Shown one piece after another: positions 13,766-20,988 of a stretch of DNA of 20,988 bases. Each line of letters opens with the position of its first letter. Position 1 is the stretch's first letter. Origin of the DNA: Halomonas halophila (lineage in GTDB: Bacteria; Pseudomonadota; Gammaproteobacteria; Pseudomonadales; Halomonadaceae). The stretch is from contig DJIP01000106.1 in the NCBI GenBank assembly GCA_002433675.1, positions 1 through 20,988 of the forward strand. Direction: 5' to 3'. The translations under genes were made by a program, and so were the position numbers. Below the pieces are notes generated by a model. The model saw nothing but the letters and a program-made list of their open reading frames with translations. It was not told the DNA's origin and did no database searches.

Positions 13766-14961
13766 TATCCCGCACCCTTGCGCTGCCCCCCTGGACCGTT
13801 GTCACGCTGGTGGCGTCGCTGGCGCTGTGGTCGCTGCTGCCTGATGCGTCCCTGGCGCGATCCACACCCGCGGCAGGGTCCGGCTTCCCCCTCGAGGCAC
13901 ACCCGGAGAACGCCTCGCAGCAGCAAGCCTACGATGAGGTCACCTTCGAAGGTACAGGAGAGTCGTCAGATGCGCTGGTGATCCACGCGGCCCTGGATAT
14001 CCCCTACGCCCTGCCGCTACTCGAGGACTTCCATCGTCGTCATCCGCACTACAGCATCACCTACCGCAACTTCTCGACGCTGGACGTGCACCAGCGCTTT
14101 CTCGATGCCCCCGCAGAGGCCGATGTGGTCATCTCGTCGGCCATGCCCTGGCAGTACCTGCTGGTCAACGAGGGTCACGCCCAGAGCATCGACACCGCCA
14201 TCACCCAGCGCTGGCCGGACACGGCCAAGTGGCGTCAGGAGCTGTTTGCCTTTACCTTCGAACCCATCGTGATGGTGGTCAGCCGCCGCCTCGAGCAGCG
14301 CCTTGGCCCCGTCGACAGCCGCGCCGATCTGCTCGGCCTGCTGGCCGAGGCGCGCTCGCCCCTGCTAGGACGTCTGGTCACCTACGACCCCGCCTCCAGC
14401 GGCGCCGGCTACACTTACGCCATCGAGGAGTCACGGCTGTCGCCGCGCTACTGGGATCTGGTGGCGGCACTGGGCAGGGCTGATACTGCCCTGGTAAATA
14501 CCACCGGCGCCATGCTGGAAGGCCTCAGGCAGGGACGCTACGACATCGCCTACAACGTGCTGGGCAGCTATGCCCGAGAAAGGATCGCCGATGACCCCGA
14601 ACTCAGGCTGGTGATCCCCGATGACTACGCCCTGGTGATTCGCCGTCTGGCCTTCGTGCCTCGCCAGGCGCCACATCCGGGCGCAGCGCGCCGCTTCATC
14701 GACTACCTGCTGAGCGCCGACGGCCAAAGGGTCATCGCCGAGGCCGGCGAACTCGGCGCCCTGCATCCCCAGCTGGATGGCCCGGGCACCGCCACCGCCA
14801 TGCGCCGCGACTTCCCTGATGGCCTGAGACCGATTCCTCTGAGCCCCGGTTTGCTGGCGACCCTCGATGAGCTTAAGCGCACCGCCCTGCTCGCCCGCTG
14901 GCAGCGCGAATTTCACGATCAGCCGGTCGATACCCGGGCGGTCGAGCAATTCTCGCGGTGA
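13762..14961 (+). CDS. Periplasmic solute-binding protein coupled to the two-component system (PgtC-like)
   Basis: 399-residue exported binding protein of the type-2 (iron/organic-acid ABC-type) periplasmic fold. A signal peptide spans about residues 1-32 (hydrophobic 12-27, cleavage near SLA). The mature core starts around residue 70 (ALVIHAALDIPYALPLLEDFHRRHP), with ADVVISSAMPWQYLLVNEGHAQ, the VTYDPASSGAGYTY ligand loop, NTTGAMLEGLRQGRYDIAYNVLGSYA, and FIDYLLSADGQRVIAEAGELGAL near the end. No permease or ATPase gene is adjacent, and the gene overlaps the kinase (ATGA), so a sensory role feeding the kinase is likely, as for Salmonella PgtC, a similarly sized protein encoded with the PgtA/PgtB regulators. 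A terminator-like hairpin follows. Confidence 0.82.
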   Translation: MISRTLALPPWTVVTLVASLALWSLLPDASLARSTPAAGSGFPLEAHPENASQQQAYDEVTFEGTGESSDALVIHAALDIPYALPLLEDFHRRHPHYSITYRNFSTLDVHQRFLDAPAEADVVISSAMPWQYLLVNEGHAQSIDTAITQRWPDTAKWRQELFAFTFEPIVMVVSRRLEQRLGPVDSRADLLGLLAEARSPLLGRLVTYDPASSGAGYTYAIEESRLSPRYWDLVAALGRADTALVNTTGAMLEGLRQGRYDIAYNVLGSYARERIADDPELRLVIPDDYALVIRRLAFVPRQAPHPGAARRFIDYLLSADGQRVIAEAGELGALHPQLDGPGTATAMRRDFPDGLRPIPLSPGLLATLDELKRTALLARWQREFHDQPVDTRAVEQFSR

Positions 14962-14994
14962 CGCCGCTCCCTGCCATCGTTGGCCAGATACGAC

Positions 14995-15024
14995 AAGGCC
15001 CGCCAGGCTTGCCTGGCGGGCCTT
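14995..15024. terminator. Terminator-like hairpin between convergent genes
   Basis: AAGGCCCGCCAGGC and GCCTGGCGGGCCTT form a perfect 14-base inverted repeat around a TT spacer. It lies 33 bases past the binding-protein stop and 73 bases past the convergent rlpA-like stop. No T-run follows except the closing TT, so it is a strong hairpin that may act in both directions. Confidence 0.7.
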
Positions 15025-15096
15025 GGGTCGATCACCTGCGATCGCACATCTTCGTTTCGACGTACCGATGCTTGTGGCCCCTGTTGGTGCCCCGGG

Positions 15097-15525
15097 TCAA
15101 GCTCCGGGCAGGTAGGTCAGAAGGACCGGCGCGGTACCGCGCTTGAGCATGCCGAGTTCACGGGCGGCACGCTTGGACAGGTCGATGACCCGTCCCTGGA
15201 CGAAGGGGCCGCGGTCATTGATCTCGACCTCGACGCTCTGGCCGGTATCACGACGGGTGACCAGCACCTTGGTGCCGAAGGGCAGACTGCGATGGGCGGC
15301 GGTCAGCGCCTGCTGGTCGAAGGACTCGCCACTGGCGGTTCGACGCCCCTGGAAGCGATCGCTGTAGTAGGAAGCCTGGCCACGCTGGGAAGCTACCTCT
15401 CCGTCGTCACGGGCCATTGCCGGCGCGCTTGCCAGCGACGCCATGGCCAGTACAACGGCGGCCGCCCAGGCGGCCATGGTCGATCGACCGGACAGCATAC
15501 GACGCAGAGAAATGGACAACATCAT
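15097..15525 (-). CDS. RlpA-like septal ring lytic transglycosylase family protein (DPBB domain only)
   Basis: 142-residue exported protein. A signal peptide covers about residues 1-38 (hydrophobic [17 protein letters not shown], cleavage after AMA). The mature part is a single double-psi beta-barrel: [41 protein letters not shown], then [27 protein letters not shown], with the conserved D of NDRGPF. RlpA proteins cleave glycan strands lacking stem peptides; this one has no SPOR domain and no lipobox cysteine, so it is a short periplasmic version and its activity is uncertain. The ATG at 15525 has GAGG five bases upstream; a GTG at 15531 is too close to that site. It lies 71 bases downstream of the cobA-like gene. 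Confidence 0.85.
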   Translation of the reverse strand: MMLSISLRRMLSGRSTMAAWAAAVVLAMASLASAPAMARDDGEVASQRGQASYYSDRFQGRRTASGESFDQQALTAAHRSLPFGTKVLVTRRDTGQSVEVEINDRGPFVQGRVIDLSKRAARELGMLKRGTAPVLLTYLPGA

Positions 15526-15596
15526 CTTCACCTCAGGTAGCCCGCGAGACGCGGGGATTCAGAGCCTGGTGCGAAGTCTCCAGCGATGGCGCACGT

Positions 15597-16439
15597 TCAA
15601 TCCGAAGAACGTTCTCGGGGTGACGGATGCTTGCCGTGCATCCACCCACGACTCCCCGCTTGCGCATGATCGAACCAGGCCAGTTGCTCGTGCAGCGATA
15701 CCACGCTGCCGACGATAATCAAGGTGGGCGGTCGAATGATATCCCGATCATTCAACTTCGGCAAATTAGCCAGGTCGGATAGATGGACACGCTGGCGTTG
15801 AGTCGTGCCCTGCTCGACCAGCGCCACCGGGGTGTCCGGACTCAGTCCCTCGCCGATCAGGCCCTGGCTGATGTAGGCCAGACTGCCAAGCCCCATATAG
15901 AACACCAGCGTCTGACCGGGGCTTGCCAGCGCCCGCCAGTCGAGTTCACACCCCCCTTCCTTCAAGTGCCCGGTGATGAAGCGCACCGACTGGGCGTGAT
16001 CACGATGGGTCAAAGGGATGCCGGCGTAGGCGCTGCAGCCGGACGCCGCGGTGATACCCGGCACCACCTCCACCTGAACGCCTTCGGCCACCAGGGTCTC
16101 AAGCTCCTCACCGCCACGACCGAAGATGAAAGGGTCGCCCCCCTTGAGCCTGACCACACGCTTGCCCTGACGGGCCCAGTCGACCAGCGAGCGATTGATG
16201 TCCTGCTGAGGCAGGCTGTGATCGGAGCGAGCCTTGCCGACGTAGTAACGATCCGCCGACGCCGGCACCAGCGCCAGGATTTCCTCACTGACCAGACGAT
16301 CGTGCAGCACCACCTCGGCCTCGCACAGTCGCCGCCAGGCTCGCAGGGTCAGAAGCTCAGGGTCACCGGGACCGGCACCGACGAGACTCACGCTACCGGC
16401 CGGAAAGCCACTGTGGGCAGGCAACTGGGAAGGGCTCAT
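15597..16439 (-). CDS. cobA: Uroporphyrinogen-III C-methyltransferase (SUMT)
   Basis: 280-residue SAM-dependent enzyme that methylates uroporphyrinogen III at C-2 and C-7 to precorrin-2, the branch point toward siroheme and cobalamin. It shows SUMT signature 1 ([19 protein letters not shown], residues 17-35), signature 2 ([16 protein letters not shown], 97-112), [23 protein letters not shown], and [19 protein letters not shown] and [15 protein letters not shown] in the second domain. It is a stand-alone enzyme, without the oxidase/ferrochelatase part of CysG. The ATG at 16439 has GGAG nine bases upstream. Stand-alone copies in this group often serve assimilatory nitrite or sulfite reduction, but no such genes are visible here. 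The C-terminal 20 residues are variable. Confidence 0.92.
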   Translation of the reverse strand: MSPSQLPAHSGFPAGSVSLVGAGPGDPELLTLRAWRRLCEAEVVLHDRLVSEEILALVPASADRYYVGKARSDHSLPQQDINRSLVDWARQGKRVVRLKGGDPFIFGRGGEELETLVAEGVQVEVVPGITAASGCSAYAGIPLTHRDHAQSVRFITGHLKEGGCELDWRALASPGQTLVFYMGLGSLAYISQGLIGEGLSPDTPVALVEQGTTQRQRVHLSDLANLPKLNDRDIIRPPTLIIVGSVVSLHEQLAWFDHAQAGSRGWMHGKHPSPRERSSD

Positions 16440-16484
16440 GACGGTGGACTCCAGTGTGAACGACGAGCGATGACAACGGGCATC

Positions 16485-16513
16485 ATTATGCCATGTCGGA
16501 ATTAAACGTCCAC
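16485..16513 (-). promoter_or_regulatory. Possible sigma-70 promoter of cobA
   Basis: On the minus strand CATAAT (16490-16485) is a five-of-six match to the -10 box, with a TG two bases before it, about 46 bases upstream of the cobA ATG. A weak -35 (GTGGAC, 16513-16508) sits 17 bases before it. The -35 is poor, so confidence is low. Confidence 0.3.
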
Positions 16514-16568
16514 TTTGTTATTACCAAAAACACACTCCCTCGCTGCTGCAAGGCGCCGACTCCCCAAA

Positions 16569-16609
16569 CCAGAGCGCCGCCTTCCCCGGCGGGGAAAGCG
16601 GCGCTCTGG
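16569..16609 (-). terminator. Terminator of the NSS transporter gene
   Basis: CCAGAGCGCCGC (16569-16580) pairs perfectly with GCGGCGCTCTGG (16598-16609), and the inner TTCCCC/GGGGAA pairs extend the stem to 18 of 19 positions around a GGC loop. On the minus strand the hairpin is followed by TTTGGGG. It lies 41 bases past the transporter stop. Confidence 0.75.
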
Positions 16610-16649
16610 TGGCTTTGGCGGCTTTGGCTTGGTCAGTCGGGCGCCAGCC

Positions 16650-18116
16650 TCAGCCCTTGGCGTTCAGGGTCCGCCGCAGCCTCGGGCTGAGGGTTTCGCC
16701 GAGCCCGGTCATCACGATCAGGATCAGTGCCAGCCACAGCCAGTGGGCGGCGAAATCCACAGTGACGATGCCCAGCGCATCGACGAAGATCACCAGAATC
16801 CCCAGGGGGCTGACGTAGCGCACCATGAACAGCCACAGGGCGTGCATACCCGCCGGCAGGTCCAGTTCATCGCGTACCGCCTCACTCTTGAGGAAGAAGC
16901 CGGCCAGCAGCGCCATGCCGAGTCCGCCCAGCGGCATCATCAGACGCGAGGTGAGGAAGTCGAGCCAGTCGAAGAAGTGCTTGCCGGCCAGTGTCCAGTC
17001 CGCACCTATATTGAACGACAGCATCGCCAGGGTACTCATCAGCCACAGCACGATGCCGGTACCCCAGGCGGCAGCCTTGCGGCTGATGCCCTTGTTGTCG
17101 TTGAGCCAGGACACCGTGGCCTCGACCATCGAGATCGAGGAGGTCAGCGCCGCCATCGACAGCATGATGAAGAACAGGATGCCGAACAGCGTGCCCATCG
17201 GCATCGCCTGGAACGCCAGCGGCAGGCTCATGAAGATCAGGCCGGGGCCGCTGTTGGGCTCCATGCCGTTGGCGAAGATCACCGGGAAGATCGCCAGCCC
17301 CGCCATCAGCGCCACCAGGGTATCGGCCACCGCAACGGTCAGGGTGGTACGACCGATGGAAGCACGTCTCGGCAGGTAGCTGCCGTAGGTGAGGATGGCC
17401 CCGGAGGCCAGTGACAAAGTAAAGAAGGCATGGCCCATGGCGGCCAGCATGCCCTCGCTTGACAGACTGGAGGCCTTGAAGTCGAACAGGAAGTGGACGG
17501 CCTGACCGAAGCCACCGGAGAACATGCCGTAGACGATCATGATCAGCAGCATGATCACCATGCCCGGCATCATCCAGCCGACGCTCTTCTCGATGCCCTG
17601 CTGCACCCCCTTGCCGACGATCACCATGGTGGCGACGGTCACCAGGGTGCTCCAGCCGCCGAGGCTGAAGGGGTTGGCATTGTTGGCGCCGAAGATGGCC
17701 GCCATGTCATCGACGCTGGAACCGACCAGTCCACCGGAAATCATCTTCCACAGGTAGGCGAAGGACCAGCCGGCCACCACCACGTAGAAGCTCAGGATCA
17801 GAAAGCCACAGAGCATCGCCATCCAGCCGAACAGCGACCACAGCGAGCTGCCCCCGGATTCCTGGACCACCCGGCGAATGGCGTCGATGGGACTGCCCCG
17901 GCCACGCCGCCCCAGGGCAATCTCGGTCATCATGATGGGCACACCGACCGACAGGATACAGACCAGGTAGACCAGCACGAAGGCGCCGCCGCCGTACTCT
18001 CCGGTCATGTACGGAAATTTCCAGATATTTCCCAGGCCCACGGCGGAGCCGGTCGCGGCCAGAACGAAGCCCCAGCGGCCTAGCCACTGGGTGCGAGAGG
18101 GTTCATTGGTTGTCAT
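16650..18116 (-). CDS. Sodium-dependent transporter, NSS (SNF) family
   Basis: 488-residue inner-membrane symporter of the neurotransmitter:sodium symporter family; bacterial members carry amino acids such as tryptophan, leucine or tyrosine with Na+. The signature is in helix 1: WGFVLAATGSAVGLGNIWKFPY, followed by GGGAFVLVYLVCILSVGVPIMMTEIALGRR. Helices 6-8 contain FTLSLASGAILTYGSYLPR and the FFIMLSMAALTSSISMVEATVSWLND region that forms sodium site 2. About 11-12 hydrophobic segments are seen, as usual for bacterial members. The substrate is not predictable. The ATG at 18116 has only a weak GGTGA upstream. It stands alone, with a terminator after it; the next upstream gene is hppD, 236 bases away. 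Confidence 0.9.
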   Translation of the reverse strand: MTTNEPSRTQWLGRWGFVLAATGSAVGLGNIWKFPYMTGEYGGGAFVLVYLVCILSVGVPIMMTEIALGRRGRGSPIDAIRRVVQESGGSSLWSLFGWMAMLCGFLILSFYVVVAGWSFAYLWKMISGGLVGSSVDDMAAIFGANNANPFSLGGWSTLVTVATMVIVGKGVQQGIEKSVGWMMPGMVIMLLIMIVYGMFSGGFGQAVHFLFDFKASSLSSEGMLAAMGHAFFTLSLASGAILTYGSYLPRRASIGRTTLTVAVADTLVALMAGLAIFPVIFANGMEPNSGPGLIFMSLPLAFQAMPMGTLFGILFFIMLSMAALTSSISMVEATVSWLNDNKGISRKAAAWGTGIVLWLMSTLAMLSFNIGADWTLAGKHFFDWLDFLTSRLMMPLGGLGMALLAGFFLKSEAVRDELDLPAGMHALWLFMVRYVSPLGILVIFVDALGIVTVDFAAHWLWLALILIVMTGLGETLSPRLRRTLNAKG

Positions 18117-18352
18117 GACTCACCAGAGATCGCTTGCGCACTTTTGTTTGTCCACCATGGCGGTGGCGCCCCGAAAACAGCCTAAAACAGCACAGACCCA
18201 GGGCATCCAGCGCGCCATTGTGACGGATTTTGTTGTGATTGGGCAGGCCGACGACGCAATGTCGCGGCCAAGGGCCTACCTGGCGAAGGATCCGCTGCCA
18301 CTCATCTGGCCGACAAGACGCCAGTGGCGACAGCGGCTGTAGCCGACCGACG
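18117..18352. other. Gap between hppD and the NSS transporter
   Basis: No gene is seen in these 236 bases. Two imperfect hairpins lie near the hppD end: CCGCTG-CCACT (18292-18302) with AGTGG-CGA-CAGCGG (18323-18336), and CCGAC/GTCGG (18343-18360) overlapping the hppD stop. Either may act as a terminator but none has a T-run. A transporter promoter must lie here; no convincing -35/-10 pair was found. Confidence 0.45.
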
Positions 18353-19441
18353 TCAGTCGGCGTCGAGGACACCGCGGCGAATCTGGTCCTCCTCGATGGA
18401 TTCGAACAGCGCCTTGAAGTTGCCCTCGCCGAAACCGTCGTTGCCCTTGCGCTGGATGATCTCGAAGAAGATCGGACCGATCACGGTCTCGGTGAAGATC
18501 TGCAGCAGCACCCCCTGATCCGGTCCACCATCGATCAGCAGGCTCAGCTCGCGCAGGTCCTCGACCCGCTCCTCGTGGTTGGGCACCCGCACGTCGACCT
18601 TCTCGTAGTAGGTGTCGGGGGTGGACAGGAAGCGAATGCCGTTGGCCTTCAGCGCGCGCACCGTGGCGTAGATGTCGTCGGTGGCCATGGCCAGGTGCTG
18701 GATACCCTCGCCGTTGTACTCGCGGATAAACTCGGCAATCTGGGAGTTGTCGTCGGCGGACTCGTTGATCGGGATATGCATCTTGCCGCAGGGCGCGGTC
18801 ATGGCGCGGGAATGCAGCCCGGTCTTCTTGCCCTCGATGTCGAAATAGCGATTCTCGCGGAAGTTGGCGATACGGGTATAGAAGTCGGCCCAGGGGTCCA
18901 TCTGACCGCGCGCCACGTTGTGGGTCAGGTGATCCAGCACCTTGAGACCAACGCTGTTGTCCGTCGCCGAGGTACCGGCGATGGGTTCGAAGTCGATGTC
19001 GTAGATGGTGCGCCCCTGGTCGTCGACCCGATCGTCGACGAAATACAGCAACGAACCACCAATACCCTCCACCGCCGGGATGCCGACCTCGCCCGGACCG
19101 ACGGGGTGGTCGACCTGACGAGCGCCCTGATCGACGGCGTAGGACAGGGCCTGACGAGCATCCTCGACCTTCCACGCCATGGCGCAGGCACCCGGACCGT
19201 GAACCTCGGCGAACTTGGCGGCGTGGCTGCCGGGTTCGGCGTTGAGCACGAAGTTCACCCCCTCCTGCTGAAACAGGGTGACCCGCTTCGAGCGGTGGCG
19301 GCGCGTCTCGGTAAACCCCATGGCGAGAAACAGCTCGCGCAGGGCGTCGATGCCCGCCTGATCCGGGGCGCTGTACTCGACGAACTCGAAGCCGTTGGTG
19401 CCGATGGGATTGTGGGTATCGATGGGAGCGACTGCGGTCAT
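18353..19441 (-). CDS. hppD: 4-hydroxyphenylpyruvate dioxygenase
   Basis: 362-residue Fe(II) enzyme converting 4-hydroxyphenylpyruvate to homogentisate in tyrosine and phenylalanine breakdown (and pyomelanin formation). The iron-binding triad is visible: H171 (LDHLTHN), H249 (GIQHLA) and E327 (FFEIIQR). Other family features are NGFEFVEY near the N-terminus, NRYFDIEGKKTGLHSRAM and GKMHIPINE in the middle, and the C-terminal GFGEGNFKALFESIE helix that closes the active site. Length is typical of proteobacterial HPPD. The ATG at 19441 is chosen because GGAGG lies five bases upstream; in-frame ATG 19456 and GTG 19468 have no such site. No hmgA or fahA is adjacent. The upstream region has repeated GTCACG elements. 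Confidence 0.95.
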   Translation of the reverse strand: MTAVAPIDTHNPIGTNGFEFVEYSAPDQAGIDALRELFLAMGFTETRRHRSKRVTLFQQEGVNFVLNAEPGSHAAKFAEVHGPGACAMAWKVEDARQALSYAVDQGARQVDHPVGPGEVGIPAVEGIGGSLLYFVDDRVDDQGRTIYDIDFEPIAGTSATDNSVGLKVLDHLTHNVARGQMDPWADFYTRIANFRENRYFDIEGKKTGLHSRAMTAPCGKMHIPINESADDNSQIAEFIREYNGEGIQHLAMATDDIYATVRALKANGIRFLSTPDTYYEKVDVRVPNHEERVEDLRELSLLIDGGPDQGVLLQIFTETVIGPIFFEIIQRKGNDGFGEGNFKALFESIEEDQIRRGVLDAD

Positions 19442-19594
19442 GTGGGCCTCCGTCATTGTGATTGTCACTGTGGCTGCGGTGTCAGGGTGAAGCCACCTGT
19501 TGCCCCCATCCTAGGCCCCCCGGCATGCGCTCCCTATCCCCCCGGGACGGCTTGAGGTGGTAGCGCACACACCCTGGCATCGGCCTAGCCGTAG

Positions 19595-19671
19595 CGCTGG
19601 CGTGACACCCCGTATGCGCTCTGCTCCCCGGGCGTCACGAAACCCTTACACCACGTCACGCTGGCGTGACA
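19595..19671. repeat. Cluster of GTCACG/CGTGAC elements upstream of hppD
   Basis: A 13-base direct repeat CGCTGGCGTGACA occurs at 19595-19607 and 19659-19671. The second copy is part of the perfect inverted repeat GTCACGC-TG-GCGTGAC (19655-19670), and another GTCACG is at 19634-19639. Four core copies in about 75 bases, 34-90 bases beyond the lysE-type stop and roughly 150-240 bases before the hppD start, suggest operator sites; the palindrome could alternatively help end the exporter transcript. Confidence 0.55.
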
Positions 19672-19692
19672 GGATGCCTCTCGTTGCTACCG

Positions 19693-20298
19693 TTACACCG
19701 TCAGCGTCAGTAGCTGCCACGCCACCAGCAGCATGATCACGGCGATGATCCCATCCACCCACTGCCATGCCCTCGGGCTCTTCAGTCGCGGTGCCAGGGC
19801 GCCGGCGGCGCTCACCAGTCCGAAAAACCAGACAAAGGAAGCGATTGTCGCCCCAACGTAGAACCCCACCGGACTCTCTTGCAGCGAACCTATGGCGCCC
19901 AGCATCACCAGTGTGTCGAGATAGACCTGGGGGTTGAGCAAGGTCACCGCCAAGGTCGCCAGCACCACCTGGGCAAGGCTTGAGCTGGAGGCCGAGGATG
20001 CGACGTCCATGCCCCTGGGCCGCCGAGCCCGCCCGATGGCCAGCCAAGCCTGCCAGGCAAGAAAGGCGGCGCCGCCATATCGCGCCAACAGCATGGCCCC
20101 TTCGCTCTGGGCGATCAGGGCGCCGAGGCCCATCACCCCTAACCCGATCAGCACGGCGTCGCACAGGGCGCAGATACCCGCCACCCACCAGACGTGTTGT
20201 CGCCTCAAGCCCTTGGACAACACAAAGGCATTCTGCGCGCCGATGGCGATGATCAGCCCCGCTCCGGTGCCCACGCCCTGGATCATTGAAAGCCACAT
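19693..20298 (-). CDS. argO: LysE/ArgO-type amino-acid exporter
   Basis: 201-residue inner-membrane protein with six predicted helices, the topology of the LysE superfamily. The opening GAGLIIAIGAQNAFVLSKGLRRQHV is the ArgO/LysE hallmark (GAQN in helix 1), followed by ICALCDAVLIGLGVMG, and the middle motif ATLAVTLLNPQVYLDTLVMLG with the conserved NPxxYLD. ArgO exports arginine (and canavanine), LysE lysine and arginine. The ATG at 20298 has AGGAAGGGG upstream. It is divergent from an ArgP-like LysR regulator, the same arrangement as lysE-lysG in corynebacteria, which strengthens the basic-amino-acid export call. The exact substrate is inferred. Confidence 0.85.
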   Translation of the reverse strand: MWLSMIQGVGTGAGLIIAIGAQNAFVLSKGLRRQHVWWVAGICALCDAVLIGLGVMGLGALIAQSEGAMLLARYGGAAFLAWQAWLAIGRARRPRGMDVASSASSSSLAQVVLATLAVTLLNPQVYLDTLVMLGAIGSLQESPVGFYVGATIASFVWFFGLVSAAGALAPRLKSPRAWQWVDGIIAVIMLLVAWQLLTLTV

Positions 20299-20379
20299 GG
20301 TCGCCCCTTCCTCACGATGATTGTCGATGGCTGCGGTGATGTTCCGCGCTCTTGGATGTGGCAGAGACTAGGGCAAGCT

Positions 20380-20420
20380 GGTAAATAAGAGAAATCACTT
20401 CTCCCACTACCCCATTACCA
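20380..20420. promoter_or_regulatory. AT-rich divergent control region between exporter and LysR-type gene
   Basis: An AT-rich stretch in a GC-rich setting contains GAGAA-ATCAC-TTCTC (20389-20403), a perfect inverted repeat with five-base arms of the size LysR proteins bind, and a wider GGTAA/TTACC pair (20380-20384 and 20415-20419). It lies between the starts at 20298 and 20453, so the LysR-type regulator encoded to the right most likely binds here. Confidence 0.45.
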
Positions 20421-20452
20421 TTTCTTATATTCAGGGAAACATATAGACGCCC

Positions 20453-20988
20453 ATGCTGGACTACAAACTGCTCGATGCGCTGGCCGCCGTGCTGACCCAC
20501 CAGGGCTTCGAGCGCGCGGCCCGCGCGCTTGGCCTGACCCAATCGGCGGTATCCCAACGCATCAAGCTGCTGGAGGCCCGTCTGGGGCAGCCGGTGCTGG
20601 TGAGGGGCTCCCCGCCGACACCGACCGTCCTAGGGCAACGGCTGTTGAACCATGTGCAGCAGGTACAGCTGCTGGAGGGCGAGTTGATCCAGGATGCACC
20701 GCAGCTGGCACTGGGCCACCGTCAGCTACGTATCGCCATCAATGCCGATAGCCTCGCCACCTGGTGGCCGGGCGCCATCGCCGGCTACCTCAGGCATCAG
20801 GCCATCACCCTGGACCTGGTCATCGAAGACCAGGAGGTCGGGCTTGAGCGCATGCGCCTGGGTGAAGTGGCGGCCTGCCTGTGCGCAAGCGACATCCCGG
20901 TTCAGGGCGCCCGGGTCATCGCCCTGGGCGTGATGCGCTACCGCGCACTGGCGAGTCCCGACTTCATGGCCCGACACTGCCCCCAGGG
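20453..20988 (+). CDS. LysR-family regulator, ArgP-like (C-terminus outside window)
   Basis: About 178 codons of a LysR-type transcription factor are visible. The N-terminal winged helix is typical of the ArgP/LysG subgroup: LDYKLLDALAAVLTHQGFERAARALGLTQSAVSQRIKLLEARLGQPVLVR (residues 2-51), followed by the linker helix HVQQVQLLEGEL and the start of the effector domain LRIAINADSLATWWPGAI, a stretch characteristic of ArgP. The likely effector is arginine or lysine and the likely target the divergent exporter gene. The ATG at 20453 has an AGGGAAA purine run about 13 bases upstream, a weak ribosome site. The remaining 110-120 residues are off the right edge. Confidence 0.87.
   Translation, partial: MLDYKLLDALAAVLTHQGFERAARALGLTQSAVSQRIKLLEARLGQPVLVRGSPPTPTVLGQRLLNHVQQVQLLEGELIQDAPQLALGHRQLRIAINADSLATWWPGAIAGYLRHQAITLDLVIEDQEVGLERMRLGEVAACLCASDIPVQGARVIALGVMRYRALASPDFMARHCPQ

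Noticed and set aside
18343..18360. CCGAC/GTCGG inverted repeat over the hppD stop as a definite terminator.
   Set aside because: Arms are short, the centre is mismatched and no T-run follows on the minus strand, so it is mentioned only as part of the gap description.
18239..19555. A 438-codon open frame on the plus strand opposite hppD.
   Set aside because: hppD is unmistakable on the minus strand; the long antisense frame reflects high GC at third positions.

Overview
The window looks like a chromosomal stretch of a high-GC gammaproteobacterium. The gene families and codon use resemble Halomonas and relatives (Halomonadaceae); this placement is inference from gene content, not a database match. 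About 20 protein genes are supported, most on the minus strand. No rRNA, tRNA, CRISPR array or insertion sequence was seen.

Layout. (1) 1-1581: the 5' part of urtA (urea-binding protein, cut by the window edge), with a long upstream region holding a textbook sigma-54 promoter, an IHF-like site and an NtrC-like palindrome. (2) 1582-2401: a parDE-type toxin-antitoxin pair with a repeat-rich operator candidate. (3) 2402-3487: an orphan isocitrate/isopropylmalate dehydrogenase family enzyme. (4) 3592-6119: a compact minus-strand cluster of three GNAT acetyltransferases plus a PaiB-type FMN-binding regulator, in which paiB and a PaiA-like gene are adjacent; it diverges from a MocR/PdxR-type regulator (6255-7763). 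(5) 7799-10845: a tripartite tricarboxylate transporter, tctC-tctB-tctA, with a strong terminator. (6) 11098-14961: divergent from tctCBA, a four-gene regulatory operon in which every junction is an ATGA overlap: a short IclR-like regulator, an OmpR/TctD-type response regulator, a TctE-type histidine kinase and a periplasmic solute-binding protein with no permease beside it. (7) 15097-16439: an RlpA-like double-psi beta-barrel protein and a SUMT-type uroporphyrinogen-III methyltransferase. (8) 16650-18116: a sodium:neurotransmitter-symporter family transporter. (9) 18353-19441: 4-hydroxyphenylpyruvate dioxygenase with repeat elements upstream. (10) 19693-20988: a LysE/ArgO-type exporter divergent from an ArgP-like LysR regulator, cut by the window edge.

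How it fits together: the genes centre on nitrogen and carbon scavenging (urea, tricarboxylates, amino acids, aromatic amino-acid breakdown) with local dedicated regulators. The most unusual unit is region 6. A tricarboxylate-type transporter faces an operon that joins one-component (IclR), two-component (response regulator and kinase) and periplasmic binding-protein sensing in one translationally coupled transcript. The shared 252-bp intergenic region has two perfect inverted repeats lying on a plausible sigma-70 promoter.
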